This document shows, one piece after another, positions 9,255 to 17,495 of a stretch of DNA of 64,000 nucleotides. This DNA comes from Acidobacteriaceae bacterium. Lineage in GTDB: Bacteria > Acidobacteriota > Terriglobia > Terriglobales > Acidobacteriaceae. The notes under the pieces are model-generated. The model did no database searches. It had not been told where the DNA came from and saw only the letters and a list, made by a program, of their open reading frames with translations. Made by a program: the position numbers and the translations under genes. The DNA lies in assembly GCA_903642235.1 (NCBI GenBank), contig CAHJWL010000007.1, positions 1 to 64,000 on the forward strand, written 5' to 3'. Within the stretch, counting starts at the first letter, position 1; each line of letters begins with the position of its first letter.

Positions 9255-9671
9255 ATGTCACAGCGTACATTCAGCATCATCAAGCCGGACGCGGTCCGCA
9301 AAGGATACACCGGGGCTATTCTGGCCGAGATCGAGAAAGCCGGCTTCAAGATCGTGAGCATCAAGAAGTTCTCTCTCTCGAAGGCACAGGCAGAAGGCTT
9401 TTACCATGTGCATGCCGCACGACCGTTTTTTGGTTCGCTGACAGACTTCATGTCGAACGGCCCAATCTTTCCTATGGTGCTCGAAAAAGAGAATGCCATT
9501 GCTGATCTGCGCAAGTTGATGGGCGCTACCAATCCGGCAAACGCGGAAGAGGGCACGATCCGCAAGCAGTTTGCCAGTTCGATTGAGGAGAACGCCATCC
9601 ACGGCTCTGATGCTGAGGATACGGCTGCGTTCGAGATCGGCTACTTCTTCGCCGGGGTAGAACTCAAGTAA
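9255..9671 (+). CDS. ndk: Nucleoside diphosphate kinase
   Basis: 138 aa, the typical length. The enzyme transfers the gamma phosphate among nucleoside di- and triphosphates through a phospho-histidine intermediate. The sequence shows the N-terminal [14 protein letters not shown], the RPFFGSL segment and the active-site NAIHGSDA with His116. A GAGGAG ribosome site lies about 17 nt upstream, just after a 16-bp tandem duplication. Monocistronic, with its own terminator. Confidence 0.97.
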   Translation: MSQRTFSIIKPDAVRKGYTGAILAEIEKAGFKIVSIKKFSLSKAQAEGFYHVHAARPFFGSLTDFMSNGPIFPMVLEKENAIADLRKLMGATNPANAEEGTIRKQFASSIEENAIHGSDAEDTAAFEIGYFFAGVELK

Positions 9672-9692
9672 GCATGGTCAGCTTGATAAGGG

Positions 9693-9722
9693 AGCCGCCT
9701 TCCATTGGGCGGCTTCGTTTCT
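9693..9722 (+). terminator. Intrinsic terminator after ndk
   Basis: AGCCGCC (9693-9699) pairs with GGCGGCT (9708-9714) across an 8-nt loop and is followed by TCGTTTCT. It lies 21 nt after the ndk stop. The opposite strand could also serve the converging SGNH gene. Confidence 0.75.
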
Positions 9723-9733
9723 GACGGAGAGCT

Positions 9734-10960
9734 CTACTTCTTGTTTGTAAAGAGGGAGAGATCGATCGCGTCGGCCATTCGTTTGTAGCCGGCGTCTTTC
9801 GGGTGAAGATGATCGCCTGAGTCAGCTTCCGCGGCGAAGACACTTGGATTCGCATGGTCGCGCGTGGCCTTCTCGAAGTCGATCACACCGTCCAGATCTT
9901 TGCTGGTGCGGATCCACTCGTTCAGGGCCGTTCGGATGGATTCGCCCTGCGCCGACGCGTAGCCGGCGCCGCCAAACGGCGTCAGCGTCGCTCCGATAAC
10001 CTTGATGCCGTGAGTATGGGCGCGCACGGTCATCTGTTCGAAGCCGGCAATCAGATCCTCGGCAGAGAGCGGGTAGCCAGGACCGTTCGGGTTGAAGGCG
10101 TTCCCGATGTCGTTAATGCCTTCCAGCAGAATGACAAACTTCACGCCTGCAAGCGAGAGAACGTCGCGGTCGAAACGGGCAAGCGCTGCCGGACTGGAAC
10201 CCTCACGGAGCATGCGATTGGCGCCGATACCCTCGTTCAGCACGCCAAGCTTGGCGGTCCTGCCGCCGGCATGAAGGCGAGCGGCTAGAACGTCAGGCCA
10301 ACGAGCGTTTGCGTTCTCAGTGCTCCCTGTGCCCTCCGTGATGCTGTCGCCAAAGCAGACGATAGCGGCATGCAGGCCGGACACCTTGGTCTCGACGCCT
10401 TTGAGGAACGGCCAGGAATGAATCGCAGTCGCGCCGGAGAGGCTGCTTCTGCCGACCGCATTGCCCATGACGACATAGTTCGTCTGGTCGGCAGAGGCGT
10501 GGCCGCTCACTCGCGAGATCGTCTGAGCGGGAAGAGAGAGCGTGACTGTAATGTTTGAGAGCGGCTCAAGTGAGAGCGCCACGGGATCGCTAACCGCGAG
10601 CGCTCCGGCAGGGATGGTGACGAACGGGCGGCCGCCAAAGGTAAGCGCATTGGCCGACAGAAGACTGACTGCATCACCCTTCGTGGTTTTCGCGACGTGA
10701 ACACTGCCGATCTTCAGAGGCTCCGTGCCGAACTCATTGGTGAGCACAATGCGAGTGAGCGGACCGCCGATCGAGACATGCACGATCTCGCGCAGGGTCA
10801 TCTCCTGCTTGCCGAAACCCTCCTGCTTTTCGAGAGCGACAGGTGCAGCCGCCCATGTACCGACCCAGTGATCCGGTAGCACAGGCTGCCTGGCGGCGGC
10901 CGGCAGCACGAAGACGAAAGCGGCGAGAACGGTCGTCAGACTTTGGCGAAAAGCAGACAT
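9734..10960 (-). CDS. Secreted SGNH/GDSL-family hydrolase
   Basis: 408 aa from the ATG at 10960, chosen because AAGGA precedes it and it opens a clean signal peptide (MSAFRQSLTTVLAAFVFVLP, cleavage near AAA/RQ). The N-terminal 180 residues form a beta-rich region starting HWVGTWAAAP. The SGNH blocks follow: FGDSITEG (Ser nucleophile, near residue 205), NEGIGANRML (Gly), EGINDIG (Asn) and DHLHP (Asp and His). Such enzymes hydrolyse esters, for example acetyl groups on plant polysaccharides or lipids; the exact substrate cannot be told. Probably periplasmic or secreted. It is divergent from the aldose epimerase. Confidence 0.88.
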   Translation of the reverse strand: MSAFRQSLTTVLAAFVFVLPAAARQPVLPDHWVGTWAAAPVALEKQEGFGKQEMTLREIVHVSIGGPLTRIVLTNEFGTEPLKIGSVHVAKTTKGDAVSLLSANALTFGGRPFVTIPAGALAVSDPVALSLEPLSNITVTLSLPAQTISRVSGHASADQTNYVVMGNAVGRSSLSGATAIHSWPFLKGVETKVSGLHAAIVCFGDSITEGTGSTENANARWPDVLAARLHAGGRTAKLGVLNEGIGANRMLREGSSPAALARFDRDVLSLAGVKFVILLEGINDIGNAFNPNGPGYPLSAEDLIAGFEQMTVRAHTHGIKVIGATLTPFGGAGYASAQGESIRTALNEWIRTSKDLDGVIDFEKATRDHANPSVFAAEADSGDHLHPKDAGYKRMADAIDLSLFTNKK

Positions 10961-11133
10961 TTCGATCCTTTGAGGAGGCATACAGCCCTCAGAACATGAT
11001 CATAGCCCGCCATTTGGCTCCGGAGGCAAGGGCAGACTCGCCCGCTCCATAAAGGTTCACGTATAGTGGCCGTGCTGTGTGTGAGGAACCGTCCCAGGAC
11101 GGCTTCCGCAACTTTGCCGGGATGAGGAACGGG

Positions 11134-12243
11134 ATGACAACAGGCTTACTGAAGGGAATTCTGCTGACTATGATGACCACACTCGCTGCACATGGGGCCG
11201 TGAGCAAGGCCCCCTTTGGGAAGACACCGGATGGAAAGGCGATCGAGATCTACACGTTGAAGAGTGGAGCCGTTGAGGCCCGAATCATGACGTACGGTGC
11301 CCGCGTGGTGTCCATCAAGACTGCGGACCGGACCGGCAAGGTAGAGGACATCGTGCTCGGCGGAGCGACCGTAGAGGACTACTTCAAGGGCAAGGACGCA
11401 CACTTCGGCTCGATTGTGGGCCGGTACGGTAACAGGATCAGTGCTGGAAAGTTCACGATAGACGGACACAGCTATCAGGCGCCGAAGAATGAGAACGGCA
11501 AAGAGATGCTGCACGGCGGCACGGTCGGGTTCGACGCGCTGGTGTGGACCGGGCGCGAGGTGCCGGATGGCGTAGAGATGACGCTCGTCAGCAAGGACGG
11601 AGACATGGGCTTTCCCGGCACACTGACGGCGCATGTGACCTACACCTTGAAGAACTCGGCGCTGCGGATACAGTACAGCTCCTCGACCGACAAGCCGACG
11701 GTGGTGAACCTGACGAACCATTCCTACTTCAATCTCGCCGGTGAGGGCAGCGGCACGATTCTGGATGAAACACTAACGCTGAATGCCGACGCGTTTACGC
11801 CCGTCAACGTGAACCTGATTCCGACCGGGGAGATCAAGCCGGTAGCGGGAACGCCCTTTGATTTCCGCAAACCAACGGTGATCGGCTCGCGGATCAATGA
11901 CCCGGACGAACAGTTGAAGATTGCAGGCGGGTACGACCATAACTGGGTGCTGAATGGGCCGAATGGACAGATGAAAGTGGCAGCGAAGGTATCGGACCCG
12001 AAGTCAGGGCGAACGCTGACCGTGACGACGACGGAGCCCGGCGTGCAGTTCTATACCGGCAATTTCCTGGACGGAACGCACACGGGGCCGAGCGGAAAGG
12101 CGTACGCCTTGCGCGGTGCGCTGTGCCTTGAGACGCAACATTTTCCTGACAGCCCAAATCAACCAAAGTTTCCATCAACCCTGTTGAAACCCGGCGAGAC
12201 GCGAAAGAGCGAGACGGTGTTCAGCTTTGGCGTGGAGAAATAG
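11134..12243 (+). CDS. Secreted aldose 1-epimerase (galactose mutarotase)
   Basis: 369 aa. The start at 11134 follows GAGGAACGGG and opens a signal peptide (MTTGLLKGILLTMMTTLAAHG). Family motifs are GRYGNRISAGKF, NLTNHSYFNLAG with the catalytic His, YDHNWVLN, and the catalytic Glu region (CLETQHFPDSPNQPKFPST). It interconverts alpha and beta anomers of hexoses. The signal peptide places it in the periplasm, where it would help present sugars for uptake. It is divergent from the SGNH hydrolase, with about 170 nt between the two starts. Confidence 0.93.
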   Translation: MTTGLLKGILLTMMTTLAAHGAVSKAPFGKTPDGKAIEIYTLKSGAVEARIMTYGARVVSIKTADRTGKVEDIVLGGATVEDYFKGKDAHFGSIVGRYGNRISAGKFTIDGHSYQAPKNENGKEMLHGGTVGFDALVWTGREVPDGVEMTLVSKDGDMGFPGTLTAHVTYTLKNSALRIQYSSSTDKPTVVNLTNHSYFNLAGEGSGTILDETLTLNADAFTPVNVNLIPTGEIKPVAGTPFDFRKPTVIGSRINDPDEQLKIAGGYDHNWVLNGPNGQMKVAAKVSDPKSGRTLTVTTTEPGVQFYTGNFLDGTHTGPSGKAYALRGALCLETQHFPDSPNQPKFPSTLLKPGETRKSETVFSFGVEK

Positions 12244-12356
12244 GTCTTCCAAGCGCCTGATCAGCTTTCAGATCGAAGGTTCTTCAGAGGCCGCCTTGGC
12301 GCGTGTTGCCAAGTGCGGCTTCCTGATGACGCGGACAGAGCCAAAAATCCAGCGGC

Positions 12357-12749
12357 TTAGGGCGTTAAACTTGTGCAGGGCGCGCAGAGACCGTAGAGGA
12401 AAAGCTCGTGGCCTGTGAGTTCGAACCCCTGAGGGATGGTTGGAACAACAGCGGGCAGGACACAGCCGGGAAGGTCGTAGATGCGGCCGCAGTGTCGGCA
12501 GTGGAAGTGGTGATGATGGCCCTTGCCAGCGATCTCGTAGCGCGAAGGCTCGCCCGGAACCTCGACGATCGAAAGCCAGCGCTCGGCAACGAGCGAGTTG
12601 ATGTTGCGATAAACAGTGGCGACGCTCACACCTTTCACAATGCCCTGCGCGGCAGAGAGAGCCTCATCCGGCGAGAGGGGACGGGCGGCACGCTCGAAAG
12701 CGGAGCGGATAGCGTCTTTCTGGCGGGTTTTGCGAAGTCGCAAGGTCAT
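12357..12749 (-). CDS. Fur-family metal-responsive transcriptional regulator
   Basis: 130 aa from the ATG at 12749 (MTLRLRKTRQKDAI); a longer frame to 12815 is less likely. The winged-helix recognition region is GVSVATVYRNINSLV. The metal region is GHHHHFHCRHCGRIYDLPGC, and a second CxxC (CAPC) at the C-terminus suggests a structural zinc site. Whether it senses iron, zinc, manganese or peroxide cannot be decided from sequence. It stands alone; its upstream region holds direct repeats that might be an operator. Confidence 0.9.
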   Translation of the reverse strand: MTLRLRKTRQKDAIRSAFERAARPLSPDEALSAAQGIVKGVSVATVYRNINSLVAERWLSIVEVPGEPSRYEIAGKGHHHHFHCRHCGRIYDLPGCVLPAVVPTIPQGFELTGHELFLYGLCAPCTSLTP

Positions 12750-13019
12750 ACGGTCGGTGCTGCGAAGATTTAGACCCAAGAAGGCAGAGGGAAGCAAAAG
12801 CGTCAGTCCTGACATAGACGCATGTTTCAGAAATATGTTTCGGTGCGACCCTCCCTGTTACACGCGGGCACGCTCTGACGCTTGCGGAGCTTGTTTCCGG
12901 AAAAGGAGCACGGCCGATGCGATCACTCCTGCAAACTCTGGAGTGGATCGGCACAGGAAACCACACGTTGTACCCTGCAAGCCAAGATGATGCTCTGGGC
13001 AGGTGGGAGAGACAAGAAA
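12750..13019. promoter_or_regulatory. Fur-gene upstream region with candidate operator
   Basis: The heptamer ATGTTTC occurs twice with a 13-nt period (12822-12828 and 12835-12841), and TTTC-A-GAAA forms an inverted repeat between them. It lies 70-90 nt upstream of the fur start. It does not match the classic 19-bp Fur box. The rest of this gap shows no gene. Confidence 0.3.
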
Positions 13020-13047
13020 GCGCGGGAGCCAGTGATGGCTCCCGCGC
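13020..13047 (-). terminator. Intrinsic terminator after PEP-CTERM gene 1
   Basis: A perfect 12-bp stem (GCGCGGGAGCCA with TGGCTCCCGCGC) has a 4-nt loop. On the minus strand it is followed by TTTCTTGT. It lies 18 nt after the stop of the PEP-CTERM gene. Confidence 0.9.
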
Positions 13048-13065
13048 CTGGTTTGCTGCAGCAGG

Positions 13066-13701
13066 TTACGCCTTCAGCTTGCGACGTGCCACGCTGACCG
13101 CACCGATCAGACCGGTGCCAAGCAGAGCGAGCGACGAGGGCTCCGGTACGGCGGACGGTGCAGCAGCCGCGGTCGATGCGGCGAAGGTGGTGATGGTCGC
13201 CGTTGGCTGACCGGCAACATACTGCGAGGAGAAGGTGAAGGTTCCGGGACCAGAGTTTCCGACGTAGGAACCAGTGGAGGAGAAGAAGCCTTCGCCGGTG
13301 ATGTTCAGGCAGGTGCTGCCCTTGGTGCAGCCCTGGCTGCCGTCGCCCGTGGCGATGTAGCCGGCGTCGTACTCGGACATGTTGAAGGTGAAGGTGGCAC
13401 CGTCACCCGTCACGGAGAAGATGGGCACAAGGCCGTTGGCGTACGGAGGGTTTGGCGGTGTGTTGACACCATTCTTGTACGGCAGCACGCCCGGCAGGAA
13501 GCTGATGATGTCTCCGTCCGTCAGATAGGAGGCGAAGGTACCGCCGATGCCGCCAGCAACGGTCGAGGTGTTGCCAAAGCTGATAGTGGAGTTGGTGAAA
13601 GTGTCTGTGCCATTCGCGGAGAAGTATCCGCTGATGGGGTCGGCGTAAGCTGCGGCACCGCTGAGCACTAAGGCAGAAAGGGCAACGAGTTGCTTGAACA
13701 T
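13066..13701 (-). CDS. PEP-CTERM sorting-domain protein 1
   Basis: 211 aa. The start at 13701 is chosen for GGAG upstream and a signal peptide (MFKQLVALSALVLSGAAAYA). The C-terminus is a textbook PEP-CTERM tail: the motif VPEPSS, a hydrophobic stretch LALLGTGLIGAVSV and a basic end ARRKLKA. Family knowledge: exosortase recognises the PEP motif, and the protein is exported and released or anchored at the surface, often with exopolysaccharide. The middle is Gly/Thr/Ser-rich with one CTKGSTC pair. No exosortase gene lies in this window. Two tandem inverted repeats lie about 70-110 nt upstream. Confidence 0.9.
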   Translation of the reverse strand: MFKQLVALSALVLSGAAAYADPISGYFSANGTDTFTNSTISFGNTSTVAGGIGGTFASYLTDGDIISFLPGVLPYKNGVNTPPNPPYANGLVPIFSVTGDGATFTFNMSEYDAGYIATGDGSQGCTKGSTCLNITGEGFFSSTGSYVGNSGPGTFTFSSQYVAGQPTATITTFAASTAAAAPSAVPEPSSLALLGTGLIGAVSVARRKLKA

Positions 13702-13771
13702 GGGAGTCTCCAGAAACGGGTAAGAATGTGAGGGTTTCCTCGCTATGACACTATGCAGATCATGGGCCATC

Positions 13772-13811
13772 CCTTAGGCGGATCTAAGGTCCTGCTTAGT
13801 AACATCTAAAG
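13772..13811. promoter_or_regulatory. Tandem inverted-repeat operator candidate upstream of PEP-CTERM gene 1
   Basis: Two palindromes of the same architecture lie side by side: CCTTAG-N6-CTAAGG (13772-13789) and GCTTAG-N6-CTAAAG (13794-13811). Their centres are 22 nt apart, about two helical turns, as expected for two dimers on one DNA face. They are 71 to 110 nt upstream of the minus-strand start at 13701. Confidence 0.55.
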
Positions 13812-14295
13812 AACAAGTTACGGCAGGATCAAAAAGAAGTGGACAACAGACGTATGCAAAATCATGCAGAGTAGTGGAAGGTACATACCCTTTTCTGATT
13901 CAAGACGCTCGACGGACAATAACATCCGATCCGGGCTGCGGGAGAAAGCTCTCTCTGATTTGGGGGAGGTGGGAGGAACTAGCTCTCGGGTCACTCTTAA
14001 GATCGGTCTTCGAGGCAAAAAGAGTCGGCATACGGTTCCTGCAGGAGTTCCTGCTTTTCATGCCTTCACATGGAGCTGTCTAGTCTGTAGCGAGAGAGGA
14101 AGAGCGGTGTAGCGCGGGTTAACCTTCTACCCCTATACTGAGTGCATCGCCCCACCCGGCTTCCGCCTGATGCGCTGGATTGATCGTCTCCGCCAGCACC
14201 CCACCACAGGCTTGTGACACTCCTGCGAAATGTCCCGGCTGATGCCTTCCTGTCAGCTCCGTGCTCAACACACTTCCAAGAGAGGCTTTCTCGTC
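13812..14295. other. Intergenic region between divergent PEP-CTERM and PKS genes
   Basis: No supported gene. A minus-strand frame at 14119-14913 is antisense to the polyketide synthase and has no domain. I do not see a clear -35/-10 pair for the synthase, although AGAGG at 14281-14285 is a plausible ribosome site for its ATG at 14296. Confidence 0.5.
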
Positions 14296-15372
14296 ATGCG
14301 CATCGCATCCGTTGCCACTGCTTACCCTCCTTTTCGCTATCCTCAGGCCCTGATAACCGAAGCTTTGCAAAGCCGTCGCCGCGACAATCCGGGGGAGTGC
14401 CGTCTCCGTGACAAGCTGCATTCGAACTGTGGCGTTGAGTTCCGCCATCTGATGTTTCCGATCGACAACTTCGGGATGTTCTCGGGCTTCGGCGAAAGCA
14501 ATGATGCCTGGATTGAAGGCGCGCTTGCGCTGGGTCAGGAGGCGATCACAAAGGCACTCGATCGCGCGGGTCTGACCGTCTCGGACATCTCGGCGATCTT
14601 CTTTGCGTCGACGACCGGCATCGCAACGCCCAGCATTGATGCGCGGCTGGTCAACCAGATGAACTTCCCCAGCAACACAAAGCGCACCCCGATCTTCGGC
14701 CTGGGCTGTGTTGCCGGGGCCGCGGGGATCGCGCGAACGGCGGATTATGTGCGCGCCTATCCAAAGCAGTATGCACTTCTGCTTTCGGTTGAGCTGTGCT
14801 CGCTGACCTGGCAGGAAGATGACGAATCTCTGGGCAATCTGGTAGCGACGGGTCTGTTCGGAGATGGCGCCGCGGCCGTCATTCTCGCGGGCGATGAGAC
14901 GCCGCACGCGCAACGGCCAAGAAGTCTGGACGATCCGTGCCCGCGCGTCCTCGATACGCGATCAACGCTGTACCCGGATACCGAGCATCTGGTGGGCTGG
15001 AAGTTCAAGGATAACGGCTTCAACGTGGTGCTGTCGGCGGAGATCCCGGAGCTGGTGAATAAGTACCTGCGAGCCAATGTGGATGAGTTCCTGGGCGACA
15101 ATGACCTGTCCGTACAGGAGATCTGCTCGTTTATCTTCCATAGCGGCGGACCAAAGGTGCTGGAGGCCATGGAAAACAGCCTTGGCCTGCCCGAGAATGC
15201 CTTGGCAGCCTCTTGGGAGAACCTGCGGGACATGGGCAATATGTCATCGGTCTCCGTGCTTTCGGTCATGGAAGACTATCTGATGAACCGGCCAGGCGAT
15301 CCTGGGTCGCACAGCATGCTGGCGGCCATGGGACCGGCGTTCTGCTCGGAGCTGGTTCTCTTGCAGTGGTAA
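14296..15372 (+). CDS. Type III polyketide synthase (chalcone/stilbene synthase family)
   Basis: 358 aa, the typical length of this family. The start at 14296 (MRIASVATAYPPFRYP) matches the conserved N-terminus and has AGAGG 10 nt upstream. The thiolase-fold catalytic triad is visible: Cys138 in GLGCVAGAAGIARTADY, His282 in IFHSGGPKVLEA and Asn315 in GNMSSVSVL. GDGAAAVIL is a further family block. Such enzymes extend an acyl-CoA with malonyl-CoA to give alkylresorcinols, alkylpyrones or chalcone-like products. No accessory methyltransferase or oxidase is immediately adjacent, so the product is unknown. Confidence 0.93.
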   Translation: MRIASVATAYPPFRYPQALITEALQSRRRDNPGECRLRDKLHSNCGVEFRHLMFPIDNFGMFSGFGESNDAWIEGALALGQEAITKALDRAGLTVSDISAIFFASTTGIATPSIDARLVNQMNFPSNTKRTPIFGLGCVAGAAGIARTADYVRAYPKQYALLLSVELCSLTWQEDDESLGNLVATGLFGDGAAAVILAGDETPHAQRPRSLDDPCPRVLDTRSTLYPDTEHLVGWKFKDNGFNVVLSAEIPELVNKYLRANVDEFLGDNDLSVQEICSFIFHSGGPKVLEAMENSLGLPENALAASWENLRDMGNMSSVSVLSVMEDYLMNRPGDPGSHSMLAAMGPAFCSELVLLQW

Positions 15373-15508
15373 GGTCTGCGCAGATCGGCTGAGAGGGGAG
15401 AGTGCCGGCGGGGAAGCGTCGTGCACAAGGAAGCAAGGCGCCGTTCCTCATCGGAGCAGGCAAACAGTGAGCCCGCCGAGGGGGAACGGCACCAAGGTTA
15501 GCGTGCGG

Positions 15509-16138
15509 TCAGGAGCGACGGAACCGACGCAGCATCGCGCCGGCGCTGCCGACCAGACCCGTGCCCAGCATCATGAGGGAGCTGGGTTCCGGAGTGACGG
15601 TGGTTCCGTAAAAATCAAGACCGGTGGCACTCAGATTTGCCTGGTGAACTTCAAAGTCAAGGTAGGAATAGCCGGGGCCGAGCGTGGCGAAGGTGAAGGT
15701 ATACGGAGTAATGCAGTCCGGCAGGTTGACGGAGCACTTGGGGAAGGGGCCCGCGGCTTCGGGTATCAGCTGTCGAATGCCATTGAGGTATACCGCGACA
15801 GTATCGTCGGCTAACACTGTAAGGGCAATGGGGTTTCCGTCGCTGAGGAAGTCAATTTTGTAATCGTAGTAGCCGTTCGGAGCGATGACGGGGCCGCCGG
15901 GTGCTGTTCCGGGATTGAAGGAGACATAGCTCGTACCGGCGATTGGGTTGGTCCACACGCCGCCGGTACCGATGTTGTAGGTGGCAGTGGTTGCGCCATC
16001 GGGCGGATACAGAGGCAGGTTCACGTCATAGCCTGCGTAGAGGGTGGTAGACGCACTGCTGTAGAAGGTGGTGGCTGAGGCGACCGTCGGCAGAGTGACG
16101 GCAACGAGAGTGAGGGCGAGAAGTGGCGTGAGACGCAT
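15509..16138 (-). CDS. PEP-CTERM sorting-domain protein 2
   Basis: 209 aa. The start at 16138 has GGAG 8 nt upstream and opens a signal peptide (MRLTPLLALTLVAVTLPTVA). The C-terminal tail has VTPEPSS, the hydrophobic stretch LMMLGTGLVGSAGAML and the basic end RRFRRS, so it is an exosortase substrate. The middle region (YDVNLPLYPP, YDYKIDFLSDGNPI, YSYLDFEVHQANL) looks beta-rich and unlike the first PEP-CTERM protein. It converges on the polyketide synthase. No function beyond surface export can be supported. Confidence 0.88.
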   Translation of the reverse strand: MRLTPLLALTLVAVTLPTVASATTFYSSASTTLYAGYDVNLPLYPPDGATTATYNIGTGGVWTNPIAGTSYVSFNPGTAPGGPVIAPNGYYDYKIDFLSDGNPIALTVLADDTVAVYLNGIRQLIPEAAGPFPKCSVNLPDCITPYTFTFATLGPGYSYLDFEVHQANLSATGLDFYGTTVTPEPSSLMMLGTGLVGSAGAMLRRFRRS

Positions 16139-16542
16139 AGAGCTCCAATGCAGTGTGTGAGATAGGTACAGCAAAGGAATCTGGCCCGTGCAGAGATCGC
16201 TGGAGGGAAATGACCCTTGTTCTTATTTGTAAGTTTCTGGCAATCCAAGTCTCTGTCCATGTCGTATATGCACATGCGTTGCCAAATGTGTCGACCGGAT
16301 TAGGCTGCGCTCAGCGCTGCGTGGCTCGTGTTCTCCGCACCATTTTGCATGCGGAGGGAAAAGCAGTGGTTAGGAAGCAGAGCTGTGGAGCGGCGGCCGT
16401 GGGCTGTCTGGGCTGGAAGGCGAGCTCGCTGCGTTAGCGAGCAGCACAGTGAGGGCAGATCGCCAGGAATGACAACAGGAGTGCGGGCCGGAGTGACAGC
16501 GCACTCCATTGCTGACGAAGAATGCTTCCTTCCAGCTTGTGC
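16139..16542. other. Intergenic region holding a dispersed repeat
   Basis: No supported gene in about 400 nt; a plus-strand frame at 16153-16437 has no domain. The region contains a small hairpin (GCTCGCT/AGCGAGC, near 16421-16440) and a copy of the GATGACAA-type dispersed repeat at 16455-16480. Confidence 0.5.
16455..16480 (+). repeat. Dispersed repeat family A, copy 1 (degenerate)
   Basis: GCAGATCGCCAGGAATGACAACAG resembles the family consensus GCAGATCCCT plus CGGGATGACAACA. It lies downstream of the methyltransferase gene. Confidence 0.55.
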
Positions 16543-17307
16543 TTAGGCGTGACGGACGATGCAGAGCTGGCTGGGACTCCCTGAGTGGAAGGGCTCGCCG
16601 CTGCGGTCGCCAAGTCGTGTCTCCAGGCGGAGACCTTCGAGGGCAAGCAGCGCCTCGAGCTCCTGCGGGAAGATGACGCGCAAAGGGAAGTGGACCAGGC
16701 GAAAATCGGGCGCACCGGCGGCGGAGTAGAAGAAGGTTTTGTGGGCGATCTGGGTGGCCGCGTCATAGCGCAGAGTCTCTTCAATACGGTAGCGGCCGTG
16801 GAGATCGCTCTCGTACTCGCCGACCGTGTGCCTCTCGCCGGGTCCGATGGCGAGATAGGCCGGCTGGAAATTGACGATGTCGAACATAAATTGCCCGTCT
16901 GGACGCAGAGCGCGCCGCACCGAGGCGAAGCAGGAGCGCAGATTGTCTGTTTCGAGCAGATGCAGCAGGCTGTTGATGGCACAGAAGATGAAGGCGAAGC
17001 TCTCCGGGAAGGTGAAGCGGCTCATGTCGCCCTCAACGACAGTGGCGGAGGCAGCAACCGACGTGAGACGCTGCCGCGCGGTGGCCAGCATCTCGGCGGA
17101 CTGGTCTATGCCCGTGACAGACAGTCCGCGCTGGGCCATGGGCACAAGCATGCGACCGGTTCCGCAGCCGAGCTCGAGCACGGGGCCGCCGGAGCGAAGG
17201 GCGGCATCGAGGTAGATCGGCTCGCACCCGCCCCAGGTCATGGTGTCGTAGAGATGTGTGTCGGTGTAGAGGGTGGTGTCTTCGATCGGGGCGGCGGGTA
17301 GAGGCAT
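16543..17307 (-). CDS. SAM-dependent class I methyltransferase
   Basis: 254 aa from the ATG at 17307. The SAM-binding motif I is VLELGCGTGRMLVPMAQRG (near residue 45), followed by GIDQSAEML (motif II acid) and VVEGDMSRF. FIFCAINSLLHLL matches the methyltransferase type 11/25 group. The substrate is unknown. It is 400 nt away from the PEP-CTERM gene, and a link with the type III polyketide synthase 1.2 kb away is possible but not supported by operon structure. Confidence 0.82.
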   Translation of the reverse strand: MPLPAAPIEDTTLYTDTHLYDTMTWGGCEPIYLDAALRSGGPVLELGCGTGRMLVPMAQRGLSVTGIDQSAEMLATARQRLTSVAASATVVEGDMSRFTFPESFAFIFCAINSLLHLLETDNLRSCFASVRRALRPDGQFMFDIVNFQPAYLAIGPGERHTVGEYESDLHGRYRIEETLRYDAATQIAHKTFFYSAAGAPDFRLVHFPLRVIFPQELEALLALEGLRLETRLGDRSGEPFHSGSPSQLCIVRHA

Positions 17308-17384
17308 GGATCTACTGTACCGGCTGGCCCCATAACGAGGATCGAGCCAGGCGCGGGTGCTCGACAGCTGGTACAAGGCGAGAA

Positions 17385-17415
17385 GCGGGTCCCTTGCTTT
17401 GCTCAGGATGACAAA
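17385..17415 (+). repeat. Dispersed repeat family A, copy 2
   Basis: GCGGGTCCCT, then TGCTTTGCTCAGGATGACAA, matches the family ends with a different middle. It sits in the gap between the antiporter stop and the methyltransferase start. Confidence 0.55.
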
Positions 17416-17495
17416 GTCAGGAGGGCGAGGGGAGCGGAGATCGAGTCGTTTGCTTGATCGGCTTGCCAGAGATGCGGTGCTCTGTGCTGCGTGGC

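Noticed and set aside
12750..12815. Longer Fur reading frame from 12815
   Set aside because: The extra 22 residues are not part of the conserved Fur fold; the ATG at 12749 is more likely.
13702..13790. Possible sigma-54 promoter (TGGC...TGC) upstream of the PEP-CTERM gene
   Set aside because: The GG-to-GC spacing is one base too short for the strict -24/-12 element.
14119..14913. 264-aa minus-strand open frame
   Set aside because: Antisense to the clear type III polyketide synthase, no domain, and composition expected of a GC-rich shadow frame.
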